64,000 nt of DNA from positions 157,501 through 221,500 of the forward strand of contig RPFO01001075.1 in NCBI GenBank assembly GCA_009746045.1, written 5' to 3'. Positions 1-10,387 of the stretch are shown here, piece by piece. Source of the DNA: Mesostigma viride. Taxonomy: Eukaryota > Streptophyta > Mesostigmatophyceae > Mesostigmatales > Mesostigmataceae. Position numbers and translations under genes: made by a program. The notes under the pieces were generated by a model. The model made no database searches. It was not told the DNA's origin and worked only from the letters and a program-made list of their open reading frames with translations. How positions within the stretch are numbered: position 1 is the first letter of the stretch; every line of letters begins with the position of its first letter.

Positions 1-240
1 GGGTAGGGGTAGGGGTAGGGGCAAGGGTGCAGGTGCTGAAGGGGATGTGAGAGGTTTGAAGATGCGGGGTTGAGGGAGGGAATAAAAGAGAGGACGCTGA
101 AGTGCTACGGCACACACTGACACATGAGGAAAACTGCGTAACTCAATCCATACCAGAAAGGGCATTTATGACCTGGCACAGTCTTCCTGAAGTTTGACCA
201 GAGCACGCATTGCATGCTACGAATGTAGTTGCTCCTTCTG

Positions 241-753
241 TCATCTGCACGAGCGTACCTTGAACCACACCGTCCCACGGTCATCAGTCACGTCGGCTCT
301 CGTCTGCTCCGTTTCCCAGCCGCCCGGTATATATAATGTCGTTAGAGCCGGGGTGATGAATTCATCGCCGAATATAGATTGAACGCGGCAGAGGGAAGTT
401 ATCTCTCGCATATCTTGGTTTTTCAACTCCTGCGCTACCGGCTCATCATCGAAGTCGTCGGTTGAATACAGATCGAATTTGTTTTCGCAGTGGACCGGTG
501 ACCAGACACTGCAATCCGGTGGATACAGCGCAAAGTTTCCGCAGTGTACGATTCGGCTCAGCTCTGAAGTTATTTCGGAGCGTGAGGCTACCTCAGGTGA
601 ACTCAAAATTAACTCCGCCAAGCTCCGCTTCAGGCTGCTAGAGCTGACGGGGTAAGCGTTAAGGGAATCGTTGGTCGTGGCCCGCCTGGGAGCAGGTATA
701 TCCATGGCACATGAGCCTTGATTGAAGGCGGGTTGCGATGCGGAGTAGTGCAT
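241..753 (-). CDS. hypothetical protein, about 170 aa
   Basis: An open frame with an ATG at 753 and a stop near 241. The product has mixed composition, with no low-complexity stretch, no obvious membrane segment and no motif I recognise. It has an acidic middle (an STDDFDDE stretch) and a more hydrophobic C-terminal third. An in-frame GTG lies just upstream, but the ATG is the likelier start. It could be a real small gene, the last exon of a longer minus-strand gene, or chance. The balanced composition and length favour coding over chance only modestly. Confidence 0.35.
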   Translation of the reverse strand: MHYSASQPAFNQGSCAMDIPAPRRATTNDSLNAYPVSSSSLKRSLAELILSSPEVASRSEITSELSRIVHCGNFALYPPDCSVWSPVHCENKFDLYSTDDFDDEPVAQELKNQDMREITSLCRVQSIFGDEFITPALTTLYIPGGWETEQTRADVTDDRGTVWFKVRSCR

Positions 754-1300
754 CTTCTCCACACGGTGCGAGTGGGGCTACGATGCGCCTTAAGTTCCCG
801 CTTCTTCTTCTCAACGATATAATGTTGCCATTTACAATAGAGTATGCGTTCGATCCCGAACCTGTTAAACGTTTGCCAGCCCGGTTCCTGACCCTTGCTT
901 ACGTTTCATTCCGCAATTCCCCTAAACATGCAATCCAGCATTGCCAGGGCAACGGTTGTTTGTAAACAATGTTGAAGTGGCCATCGTCGGCGATGCGATC
1001 GCTTGATCCTTGTCAGCACCCCTACCTGTCGAGGTCGATCTCTTCTTTTTATCCGAAAAACAACAGGTATTATCCACATGCGGCCATCACCGCCCGAGGA
1101 AATTCACCGGCTTGGCATGTCGTGTCGCTGGTCAACAGGCCACAGCTCGGTCGGTGCATGACCCGCGCTCCTATCAACAGTTCTACTATGTCACAAAAAA
1201 TAATGGTGGATCTTTTCCTGTCGAAACGTCGAAACCGTAGTTTTGGCATCCCAGAAACCAGGGCACAAACCATCTGGCCTGGTCAACGTGCCATCATAGG

Positions 1301-1334
<34 letters not shown>

Positions 1335-2168
1335 GTCCCACGCCGCACATGGGCAGCAGAGAATCTAATGAAGTGCCATTCTCTGTTGCTCAGAGATCTG
1401 GGAGCACAGTACTTACCGTACTTTAGCAGGCAGCAGCTGGCTCCCAAATATCTTTCCACAAATATCTTTCCGCCATCGGTTTGCCCGCCAGGCTTGGTAG
1501 TTGGTTATTGCGGACGCCTTCTCACGTATGTAGACAGTCATTACCGCGTTAAGTTACGATCGCCGCCAAAAACTGGACGTCGTAACTTAAAGAGGGAACG
1601 TAACTTAGCTCGGGTAGGTAACTGTGGTAGAAACCAGTGGTAGAACTAGGCTAGCAGCCCAGCCCCGCCTCCTCTGACGGACTTTCTATACGGCAATCGA
1701 CAGCTCTCGTCAAGCCCGATCCAGCTGCAGCATCGAAGTCGCCCGAAGTCCATTTTTCCGGCCAGATATTTACGGAAAGGTACTCGCTGAGGTTTACGCC
1801 GCCAAAATCTTGGCCTCATAACTTGACGCGGGAATGACTGTATATCTTGCCATGCAGCTGCAGGTTGGGTGACTTGAGTCACGCACGCACGCTCGTCAGC
1901 TCGTGCCAAGGGATTTTATTGCAGCATGAACATGATTGTGCCGTTGCGCGTGCATTTTGCTTCGCATTTTGGTTAGTGGATATGTAATGGAATTTTCCAA
2001 GTAGTGGATGGTATAATAATTGGTCATGGCTGGCCACGAGTGATCAGAGTGCGCAAGCAACTTGCGTGCTGCTATGCTTACATGGAAGCAAGCGGTTAAA
2101 AATACAGCATTTCGAGTTGAGCTTTTTCCAAGCCTGCATAGCCGCGCAAGTTATATAGTTCAGGAGAA
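754..2168. other. intergenic; no supported gene
   Basis: Contains a (TTG)n microsatellite at 1301-1334 and no recognisable coding region. The open frames across it are low in complexity or run through the microsatellite. The last 100-200 bases before 2169 should hold the BCCIP promoter and 5' UTR, but no clear TATA box stands out. Confidence 0.5.
1301..1334. repeat. (TTG)n microsatellite
   Basis: About eleven uninterrupted TTG triplets. Confidence 0.95.
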
Positions 2169-3425
2169 ATGCCTGCGAAAGCCAAGCGCGCCGAGCAGAT
2201 ACCTGAGCCTAACGATGAAGAGCAGGAGCCTAGCACTTCTGAATCCGACCCCGAGCCATCAGATGGCTCCAGCGGGGAGGATAGCGACGAAGGAAGCAGT
2301 GATGATGACAGCAGCGACGGCGAGGACGACGAAGGCGACGAGGACGTGGACGAGGAAGAACTTGTGAACGCCGACTTCGAATTTTTCGATCCCAAGGAGG
2401 TCGACTACCATGGCCTCAAAGCATTAATGAACCAATACCTAGACGGTGCGGACTTCCCCGCGTTGCCACAGCTGCTCGATACCGTGATCGCCCAAACAAC
2501 GGTCGGCACCGTGGTCAAGTCCTCAGACGACCTGGTCAGCCCCGTCGGCTTCATCACCGTGCTGAACCTGGAGAAGTACGCGAAGGAGAGCTGGATGAAG
2601 CAGATCCTCGACTTCCTGACCGCCAAATGCAGCGCATACGCGGGCCCCTCTGGTTCCTCCTTCCTGACTGACCTGATCGCGCGCCCCAAGGGCGTTGGCC
2701 TCGTCCTGAGCGAGCGGCTGCTTAACATCCCGATGCAGGTAGCGCCCCCCCTGCACGACGCGCTCTTTGACGAGGTTTCCTGGGCCACCGAGGACGAGCC
2801 GACTGAGGAGGCGCGCCGGTCGTTCATGCTGGAGCACTACATCTTCGTGTCGCGCGTGTTCTGGGACACGGTGGTTGCGTCGGGGCAGGCTGGCGCGAGC
2901 ACCAAGGACAGTGGGAAGCAGCAGAAGAAGGGGGCCGCGACGGCCAGTGGAAAGGGCAAGGGGCAGGACGGCGCGGGCCCTTCCAGCGATGGCGCCCCCG
3001 CAGGCAAGAAGCGCAAGGTGTCGCCTGATGATGCAGCGGCCAGCTTCAGCGCTAGCCAGCTGGTGGGTGACCGCTCGGACATGGTCTACGTCAAGGTGGA
3101 GGACACGGTGCTGCACGCGCTGGCACACTGGTCCTGCGTGTTCCCAGCCGCGCCCGTGCACAGCGGCGAGCTGGCACAAAAGGGGCTCGTCCCTATGCGG
3201 CTGGTGGCCGTGCTGCATGCGGGCCAGGTGGCGGCATTCCGCAAGCAGTTGACGCTCAAGGTGGCCGACGAAGAGAGGAAGGGCGCGCAAGGTGGCGGGA
3301 TGAAGTGTGCAGAGGATGAGGGGGAGAGGGGCGGCAAGAAGGGGTCAGCATCCGGCGCAGCAGCCATGGGGCCACCCCCCGCGCGGCCGCCTGCGGGGGG
3401 GAAGGGCAAGGGGAAGGGCCGGTGA
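2169..3425 (+). CDS. BCCIP: BCCIP/BCP1-family protein
   Basis: Single-exon gene of 418 codons. The N-terminus (about residues 1-60) is highly acidic (Asp/Glu/Ser). It is followed by the family signature VNADFEFFDPKEVDYHGLKA, then a core matching the BCP1/BCCIP fold (LLDTVIAQTTVGTVVK, then GFITVLNLEKY). A Lys/Gly/Ser-rich linker follows (about residues 240-285), then a second conserved block around YVKVEDTVLHALAHWS, and a basic Gly/Lys tail. Known members are about 280-320 aa, so this one is enlarged by the linker and tail. In yeast Bcp1 acts in nuclear export and as a chaperone for ribosomal protein uL14; the human protein binds BRCA2 and p21 and acts in ribosome biogenesis. A nuclear role is inferred from the family and the basic KKRKV-like run near residue 284. 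The ATG at 2169 opens the acidic region and gives the full-length family match. Confidence 0.9.
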   Translation: MPAKAKRAEQIPEPNDEEQEPSTSESDPEPSDGSSGEDSDEGSSDDDSSDGEDDEGDEDVDEEELVNADFEFFDPKEVDYHGLKALMNQYLDGADFPALPQLLDTVIAQTTVGTVVKSSDDLVSPVGFITVLNLEKYAKESWMKQILDFLTAKCSAYAGPSGSSFLTDLIARPKGVGLVLSERLLNIPMQVAPPLHDALFDEVSWATEDEPTEEARRSFMLEHYIFVSRVFWDTVVASGQAGASTKDSGKQQKKGAATASGKGKGQDGAGPSSDGAPAGKKRKVSPDDAAASFSASQLVGDRSDMVYVKVEDTVLHALAHWSCVFPAAPVHSGELAQKGLVPMRLVAVLHAGQVAAFRKQLTLKVADEERKGAQGGGMKCAEDEGERGGKKGSASGAAAMGPPPARPPAGGKGKGKGR

Positions 3426-4625
3426 CTGTGTGGGCTTATGGATCACATGGCGGAGGTGGTTGCCAACCAAGCCTCCACCCTTTGAGCTGCACCCATGGAC
3501 ATTGTGGCGTGTGCAAATGTTGTGGGGCTGCTTCCCCCACTTTCTCTACGGTACGCGCTCACAATCTAGTGTCCCCTCGGGAGCAGAGGGCCGTGCCTGG
3601 CACGTGCCAGGTCACCGCGCCAGGTGGCAGGAAATTGCAGTTTTCCGCCGTGAGTGCCCGTGAGATATTGTAATCGAACAGTCGCTGCGAGGGTAGCACT
3701 GCGGCAGGACCTGGTGACGAATATGTGCTCCGTTTCACATGACGGTGTCCCGCTGATAAATCGGTGCGGTTGTTCACGACGGCACGCGGTGGTGCCACAC
3801 AGGATCATCCCACAGCCATCGCGAGGCAGCCACGCTGCCACCATATGACACTCCGGCTGGTGCATCACCATCAGACGGCGGCAAGGGAACTGGCCCCATA
3901 TATGCTTGCTACCGCCCGTGTACCTTGCGTAGTGGCCCAGGGCCGCCACACACATTGATGGCAAGCTTGTCGCTGGCGGTTGCTCTCGGTCAGCTACATT
4001 AAGTGAGAATCGTAGAGTGTGCGATGGCAAGAATGCGTCAATGTGCATTATGCATGCATGTTCCGGTGATACAAGTCCGCTCTATTTTCTATGCGTATGG
4101 TTTGTTTGCCGCATGCAGCTCTTCTTGCACCAGCGCATGATGGGCTGTCGAACTGTGTCGTGCGCGTCCTTAGGGTGGGGCTGGGCCATGGTGGGCTATG
4201 TTTTACGTAATAATGGCGGTCAACACCCACAGCACGGAGGTATTGTCAGAGCACATACAGAGGAGCACATAGGGACAAGGTGCCCAGGTCCTTGCCGGAC
4301 CAGTGTTCTTCAGGTGTCCAAGTTGCCATCCCTACGCGCTCCTGGTACAATTCCCTGTCATGTCATGAGGAAATGGTATGCTCCGTCTATGGCACCCCTG
4401 TTCCATCTGTGACGAAGCCATGTCAAATTTTCAGTAAAAAGGAGCTTTTCTACAACAACTCTTTGTGAGAGTGATCCCTGGGATTCGGGGTCAGTTTGCC
4501 AAATAAATTCTAATAATTTATAAATGAGACCACCAGAGTGCAAGGCCATGCATGGACGATGAAGCCAGGGCTTCTTTATGAACATATCATAGTTGTCTTG
4601 ATATCATAGTTAATGTCTTTGTCTA
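3426..4625. other. BCCIP 3' flank / intergenic
   Basis: No supported gene. Several short open frames on both strands have no family resemblance. The BCCIP 3' UTR must lie in the first few hundred bases. A TGTAA pentamer at about 3668 resembles the green-algal polyadenylation signal, but one pentamer is weak evidence. Confidence 0.4.
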
Positions 4626-6139
4626 TGAACATATCGTAGCATAGACGTTGGTCCCGAGCCACGAGCCACGAGGTAGCCATGGCTGACGGCGGAGCTCATA
4701 ACTTTCACGTTTGGGCACCAAATTCGGCCGTGAATATCACAATCGCTTCGTCTTTCTAAGACGCACAGGCTGATATATTTCGCACCTATGAATGTGTAAC
4801 GAAAACGGCTGACAGCGGTATGGCTGACGGCGGAGCTCAGATCTTTTGCGTCTGAGCCCCAAATTCGGTCAGACCACTTGCATTCGATGCGCTTTTTTGA
4901 GACACACAAGCCAGTATAATCGGTTACGGCTGAAACGCAGTATTGCCACTGAAAGTTACTCACGTGACAAGCAGCTATGACGACCCCAAAAGCAAAACGG
5001 GGTTTGGAAAAGGAGCTTTCTGGCTCCCAGCCCAACCCACTCGCCATCGTCCTTGCCCAGCCGCCTGGGCTCGCAAACCCATCGCCAGCAAACCCATCGC
5101 CAAGCGCCTCGCCCGAGCCCAAGAAACCCTGCCACGAACACAAATGGCGAAAGTACCTACCAGATTACAACCGCTTTTCTTTCAGCAACTGGCTGCAACT
5201 GACCACAGAAGAATGCGACGAAATAGTGCGTTTCTTAGCACAGGAACTCAAGCTCCATGGGGCGGCCACAGGGCCCATCCCGGCCGACAACCTGGAGGCG
5301 TTCTTTGCCAGGCCAGAGCTCCACCACGTACCGCCTCGCTATCCTGTGCAGCTTCTTTCAGCTACCTATGGGCAAAATCGCCGCTAAGATCCGCGCCCCA
5401 GCCCAGCCTGCGCGGCCGACAGCCACATTGGCTTCCTCCCTCTGCAAGGATGACATCCAAGCAGTGCTGGAGGAGCACATGACCTGGCCGTTGGCCGAGA
5501 AGCTGACCTCGCTGAACATGACTCTCAACACGGTGGAGGCCCGGGTCTCCAATGTGGAAACCAAGGTCGTCCACAAGCTCCAACCCCAGTTCACGACGCT
5601 GCACACCGCGGCGCAGGAATCTGAGACGCACGCTGCACTTGTCTCTCGCGCCTAAACCAGGTGGAGGGCAAGTGCGGCGACGTGCTCATGAAGAAGCTTG
5701 AAGCCTTCACCGCCCACACCGAGGCCCTGGCCTCACAGGTCCCAAAGATAGCAGATCGAGCAGACGGCCACCATCGCATCCCAGCCACCCCGGCTGGATG
5801 CTGGTGACCTCCCGCCCCTCTCCTATGCGGACCTGCTGCGGACAGCGACCGCCTCCACCACCGACGCCATCGCTACGAAACTCCAGGAGCTCAAGAAGAC
5901 CTTCGCCAGGCACAACAACGGGAGGCCACCGACCGCGCCCGCCGCGACTGCCGGGTGGTGCTGCGTCGTTTCCCCCAGAAGCCAGGTGAGACGTCAACCT
6001 CCCTTGCCGACGAGCTCAAGGACCAGCTCCTTACCCTCATGGGCCTGGTAGGTGAGGTAGAACTGCGTGGACCGTGCCACCGCCTTCCCCACTCATGGGA
6101 CAAGGCAGCTCCCCCACCAGTCCTGCTCACCTTCCCCTC

Positions 6140-6217
6140 AGTTATATACATCGATTCCTTACGGAATCGAAACTAAGCGCTTAGTATCGATTCCGTCAGG
6201 AATCGTTGTATATAACT
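6140..6217. repeat. 78-bp three-armed palindrome, copy 1 (left end)
   Basis: An 11-bp outer stem (AGTTATATACA with its complement) encloses three further elements. These are an 8-bp hairpin with loop TTAC, a 14-bp perfect palindrome ACTAAGCGCTTAGT, and a second hairpin with loop GTCA. Folded, it forms a stem with three arms. Confidence 0.92.
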
Positions 6218-6723
6218 AAGACTGTTGCGACACGCCGGCATCCCGGGTTCGAATCCCGCTAGGATCGTTCCGGGGGTGGATTTTTCGCCTAGTAATGCGA
6301 ATAACGTTGCGGACGCTAATCGTTCGGCCTAATATGTCAATCGAAATAGGCAAGTGCTCTCCGCTTACTAGGCGGAGTACCAGCGCTAGCTATTCGACTG
6401 ATATGATGTGCTCAACCGGCTAATCATCTGTGTTGTTCGACGTCGCTCCGAAAATCGGCTAAGTCCCCGAAATCGGCTAATTTCCACGCGATGTCTCGCT
6501 ATAATCGACTAGGCCTAGTTCGGTGGCTCGCTGGGCACCGAGTATGATAGGCCGCTGGCCTCTGACCCCCTGTCGAATAGGAAATTTCGACAATCGAATA
6601 AGGAAAATTCGATAATCGAATAGGAAAGTTCGATGGTCGAATAGGCAACTTCGATAATCGAATAGCCAATTCGATGACCCGACTAGTATCGGCCTTAGCC
6701 TTGCCGGCGCAAGCAAAAGTTTT

Positions 6724-6801
6724 AGTTATATACAACGATTCCTGACGGAATCGATACTAAGCGCTTAGTACCGATTCCGCAAGGAATCGTTGTATATAAC
6801 T
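6724..6801. repeat. 78-bp three-armed palindrome, copy 2 (internal, flipped)
   Basis: Same architecture as the end copies, but the first arm has loop TGAC, the complement of the GTCA loop in the second arm of copies 1 and 3. The second arm has loop GCAA, close to the complement of TTAC. The whole palindrome is therefore in the opposite orientation, with some substitutions in its second arm. Confidence 0.9.
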
Positions 6802-7307
6802 AAGACTGTTGCGACACGCCGGCATCCCGGGTTCGAATCCCGCTAGGATCGTTCCGGGGGTGGATTTTTCGCCTAGTAATGCGAATAACGTTGCGGACGC
6901 TAATCGTTCGGCCTAATATGTTAATCGAAATAGGCAAGTGCTCTCCGCTTACTAGGCGGAGTACCAGCGCTAGCTATTCGACTGATATGATGTGCTCAAC
7001 CGGCTAATCATCTGTGTTGTTCGACGTCGCTCCGAAAATCGGCTAAGTCCCCGAAATCGGCTAATTTCCACGCGATGTCTCGCTATAATCGACTAGGCCT
7101 AGTTCGGTGGCTCGCTGGGCACCGAGTATGATAGGCCGCTGGCCTCTGACCCCCTGTCGACTAGGAAATTTCGACAATCGAATAAGGAAAATTCGATAAT
7201 CGAATAGGAAAGTTCGATGGTCGAATAGGCAACTTCGATAATCGAATAGCCAATTCGATGACCCGACTAGTATCGGCCTTAGCCTTGCCGGCGCAAGCAA
7301 AAGTTTT

Positions 7308-7385
7308 AGTTATATACATCGATTCCTTACGGAATCGACACTAAGCGCTTAGTATCGATTCCGTCAGGAATCGTTGTATATAACT
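7308..7385. repeat. 78-bp three-armed palindrome, copy 3 (right end)
   Basis: Differs from copy 1 by a single base (in the spacer beside the central palindrome), and has the same loop order (TTAC then GTCA). Confidence 0.92.
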
Positions 7386-7718
7386 CCCTCCCGTGAGGAC
7401 AAGCAGCGGTTCCTCTCTCGTCTCATCGGCAAGCGGTTGCACGACCTCACCTGGACGCTGGACAACGACCTGACCCCCGCTCAGCAGCAGCAGCAACGCG
7501 ACCTGTGGCCTGAATACCTCCGCCACAAGCAGGGCCCCCAGAAGCCCAAAATGTACTGGAGGGGCGGGGACCTGATATGATCAACCATGTGCAAGAAGAT
7601 GTGGACGCCCCCAGCGGGCTAGAATAGCTTGCCTAATAGCCCTAGCTTGTATCCATTGGTAGTCACTGCCGCTATATGGCAGCCATGCTTAGAATGTTTG
7701 ACTAGCTGTGCCAACATA

Positions 7719-8057
7719 CCTAGTCACGTGCACCGCTAACGCACGGTACACAACCAGCCATAGCTTAGTCCTTGTACAGCCATGCTACGTCCTGGCTATG
7801 ACCAGATTACTTGCCCACGCTCCTTGTTATTATGCCATGCTCGCATGGGTATTATTGCACCCACAGATTGCCGGATCGTTAGCGGGTCCGTTTAGCTAGC
7901 GTGCCCGAATGCAGCTGTGGCATGCCTTATTAGGCTGCCATGAGGGAGACTGGGGGTCTCTGCCCTTTCTCCTGTTGTGCACACACAGGGATTAAAAGCA
8001 CTTCGGTGCTCCGCGACTCCCCAACGGGAGCACGTGTTTAATTGATTAATTAATTAA
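7719..8057 (+). mobile_element. LINE-family 3' end, copy A
   Basis: Begins with a TAGTCACGTGCACC block that recurs at 8281. It ends with GACTCCCCAACGGGAGCACG followed by a TTAATTGATTAATTAA tail (about 8014-8057). The same 3' hairpin and tail close several other copies in the window, which marks it as the 3' terminus of one retrotransposon family. 5'-truncated; no ORF. Confidence 0.7.
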
Positions 8058-8235
8058 ACGCACCTCGGCGCAGCGCAGCTTGGCGGCAGTGCTGAGGCCT
8101 GAAGTTACGCAGGAAGCTACGCCTAGTGTTCCGCCGCCCGGCCGGGAAGGCAGCATGCAGTACCACTTCCCAAGCTTTAGTGGTACATTCGGCCCCTTCG
8201 TCGTCCTCGCCGTCGGCCTCTCCTGAGCCCAAGCG
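8045..8235 (+). mobile_element. retroelement fragment, inverted relative to 9774-9998
   Basis: A segment including a CTTCCCAAGCTTTAGTGGTA block is found in inverted orientation at about 9774-9998. Both are probably decayed fragments of the same retroelement family. No intact ORF. Confidence 0.45.
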
Positions 8236-8278
8236 CAGTCACCCGGCCGAGCCACCCCAACTGCAGCCACCATACAGG

Positions 8279-8705
8279 TCTAGTCACGTGCACCACTAAC
8301 CCACATGCAGTACACAACCAGCCATAGCCATGATAGCTTACATAGCCCTTAATTAATAATAATTGTACAGCCATGCTACGTCCTGGCTATTATCAGTTTA
8401 CTTAAAAAATTGCCCACGCTCAGCCGCTCAGGAGGATTGCCCACGCAAATTATTGCCCACGCTCAGGACTTGCTATGATGTGCTCACATGGGCCTTATTG
8501 GCACCCATGCACAGAACTTGCCGGATCGTCTACCGTGTCCGATTGCAGCTGTGGCATGCCTCTGGCATGAAGCCCTGAGAAAGGGGGTCTCTGCCCTTTC
8601 TTCGTGTTGTGCATGTGCTCACAGCTAGGGCTTAAAAGCACTCCCGATGGTGCTCCGGCCATGACTCCCCGATGGGAGCACGAGTTTAATTCATTAATTA
8701 ATTGA
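8279..8705 (+). mobile_element. LINE-family 3' end, copy B
   Basis: A diverged copy of 7719-8057: same start, same GGGTCTCTGCCCTTTC block, same 3' hairpin (CTCCCCGATGGGAG here) and TTAAT-type tail. The two copies lie about 560 bp apart in direct orientation. Confidence 0.65.
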
Positions 8706-9060
8706 GGCGCTGGTCAATGTCGGCGGAGCTGGGCGGCGATGGCGTCGGACTGAGGTGGGGGTGGTGGCAGTGGAGGAGGCGAGGCCGGAGGGTGGAGATG
8801 GCGGTGGCCGGAGATGGTGGAGAGGAGGGGGAGCTCGGCAGACAGGTGCTGCCCATGGCTGCCACATCAGCAGCAAGGGGGGCCACGTGCTGCTCCGCCT
8901 GCTCGAGGGCCTCCTTTAGGAATGAGCAGATCGATGGAGGATTCGGTCAAGGTGGTGGTGCATGCATGAGGGGCTTGGGGGGCCAGAGCTCCTTGATGGA
9001 GCGTCCAAGGAGGATCGAGAAGAGGGCGAATGGCCGGGCCCACTTCAAATGTTCCGAAAA
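8706..9060 (-). mobile_element. LINE ORF1 fragment (minus strand)
   Basis: On the minus strand the stretch near 8835-8940 reads as a KEALEQAEQHVAPLAADVAAM-type segment. This matches the plus-strand LINE ORF1 copy at about 54.03 kb. It is a short, frame-broken remnant abutting the 3' tail of copy B. Confidence 0.5.
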
Positions 9061-9114
9061 GTGTGACACTTTTTGTCGTTTTTTGGACTTTTTCGACGAT
9101 CGTCACTCTGCAGA

Positions 9115-9460
9115 GTGATTCGTCGTGCGAAATCGTGCGAAATTGTGCGAAATTTGCTGAAATCGTGTGAAATTTGCTGAAATCGTGCGAAATTGTGCGA
9201 AATTTGCTGAAATCGTGCGAAATTTCATGTGAAAAATGTGGACGGTAAAAAATTTTGATGTGCACAACGTGTGTGAATTCATGCGAAATTTTGTCAAACG
9301 TCACTCCCCAAAACGACCCTTGGTTGAAATCCATGCGAAATCGTGCGAAATCATGCGAAATTGTGCGAAATCGTGCGAAATCGTGCGGAAATGTGTGAAA
9401 TTTTTGCAAAAATCACGCGAAAATCACGCGAACTCGTGCGAAATTTTATTTTTTTTTTGC
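9115..9460. repeat. degenerate short tandem repeat, GTGCGAAAT core
   Basis: Dozens of imperfect copies of a 9-11-base GTGCGAAAT(T/C) unit, often with an AATTTGCTGAAATC variant. A less repetitive 80-bp gap lies near 9240-9330. Minus-strand ORFs across it give Phe/His/Arg-rich repeats and are not genes. Confidence 0.85.
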
Positions 9461-9606
9461 GAAAATAGCGAAAAAAGTGTCACACACTTGGCTTGGACGG
9501 CGGAACATTTGAAGTTGGCCCGGCCGAATTGCTGCAGTCTTGGGCGGGGGGCGGTGAGGATGCATTCGTATGGGCGCTTAATTCCTGTAAAAGGCATCGA
9601 CGATTA

Positions 9607-9673
9607 GGCGACCCTAGCTGGTGGAAGAGCTGCTTGCACAATTCAATAAGGGAGGCGTTCGATCCCCAGAACC
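9607..9673 (+). other. tRNA-like sequence (pseudo-tRNA or tRNA-derived)
   Basis: Has a D-arm/A-box-like CTAGCTGGTGGAAGAGC and a B-box GTTCGATCC at roughly tRNA spacing. The anticodon and T stems pair poorly, so it is unlikely to be a functional tRNA. A tRNA-derived SINE head is possible. Confidence 0.3.
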
Positions 9674-9773
9674 GTACGTAGCGCAGGAGGCGGTCGTGTT
9701 TGAGCTTGTCAAAAAAGCCGGGCTAGCGCTGGCTTAGTAGCTGGCGTCAAAGTCGTACTTGTCCCAGCTAGTG

Positions 9774-9998
9774 CGGCTCGGCGGGACGAAGTCCTGCGCT
9801 TGGGCTCAGGAGTCTGAGGCCGACGGCGAGGACGACGCGTACGAAGGGGCCGAATGTACCACTAAAGCTTGGGAAGTGGTACTGCTGCCTTTCAGGCCGG
9901 GCGGCGGAACTCGAGGCGTAGCTTGAAGCTTCTTGCGGAGCTTCAGGGCTCAGCGCTGCAGCTAAGCTGCGCTGCGCCGAGGTGTGTTTGCTCCTCAT
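9774..9998 (-). mobile_element. retroelement fragment, inverted partner of 8045-8235
   Basis: Minus-strand reading shares the CTTCCCAAGCTTTAGTGGTA block and flanking bases with 8045-8235. No intact ORF. Confidence 0.45.
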
Positions 9999-10387
9999 GA
10001 TATAATTGCGTAATAGCTTTGAAGCTATTACGATCAGGAAAATATATTAGCGTCTCAGAAAGACGTGGTGTTTTTTGCCATTATTTCGCATAATAGCTGC
10101 CGGCTGGTAACAATACTGCATTACAGCTGTAACGGTTGATAGTAGTAGCAGATGCGCCTAGAAAAGACGCATCGGTTGCAAGTGATCTGACGGAATTTGA
10201 CGTTCAGGGGCAAAAGTTCTGAGCTCCGCGCCGTCAGCCATGTCTGCTCTGGCTCGTGGGTTTGATATCCTTCCATGCCCTAGCCATGCCGGCCTAGCCA
10301 TATTGTTTAATAGCCATGATGATCGATCTTCCACCATACTGTCCGCGCATTAATTAGGTGCTGCATGGAATACATAGTGGTGCAGGT
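9999..10387. other. no gene; AT-rich spacer with LINE leader trace
   Basis: No coding signal. A minus-strand trace of the LINE leader (GAGCTCCGCGCCGTCAGCCAT at about 10220-10240) suggests another fragment of the same family. Confidence 0.3.

Larger units (their letters stand above)
6140..7385. mobile_element. palindrome-bounded 584-bp tandem dimer inserted in LINE ORF1
   Basis: Order is palindrome, body, palindrome, body, palindrome. The palindromes start at 6140, 6724 and 7308, exactly 584 bp apart. The two 506-bp bodies differ at only a few positions. The insertion is flanked by a 5-bp direct repeat CCCTC (6135-6139 and 7386-7390). Removing the insertion and one repeat rejoins the LINE ORF1 frame without a stop, so this is a true insertion into a formerly continuous frame. 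The bodies have no credible ORF. They hold a tRNA B-box-like GGGTTCGAATCCC and an array of about five TCGAATAGG-type repeats. The family is unknown to me. Confidence 0.85.
4630..7598 (+). mobile_element. LINE-family retrotransposon, 5' region and ORF1 remnant, interrupted
   Basis: A degraded non-LTR retrotransposon copy. The 5' leader (about 4655-4980) includes a GCCATGGCTGACGGCGGAGC block that recurs near 53.3 kb. ORF1 starts at ATG 4977 with a proline-rich head, then carries a coiled-coil-like stretch (about 5450-5660) and an RNA-binding-like C-terminal part. The C-terminal part ends with a LTPAQQQQQRDLWPEYL block at about 7470-7525, typical of L1-type ORF1 proteins. The frame shifts near 5380 and stops near 5655, so the copy is dead. 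A 1,246-bp insertion (6140-7385) splits the C-terminal domain. The second ORF1 copies at 53.3-54.3 kb (plus) and about 11.6-11.9 kb (minus) support the family assignment. Confidence 0.75.

Noticed and set aside
1-30. GGGTAG-type repeats at the left edge as a telomere
   Set aside because: Only three GGGGTA-like units followed by non-repetitive sequence; too few for a telomere, and the window edge is arbitrary.
969-1643. 224-aa ORF as a gene
   Set aside because: Runs through the (TTG)n microsatellite giving poly-Cys, with no family resemblance.
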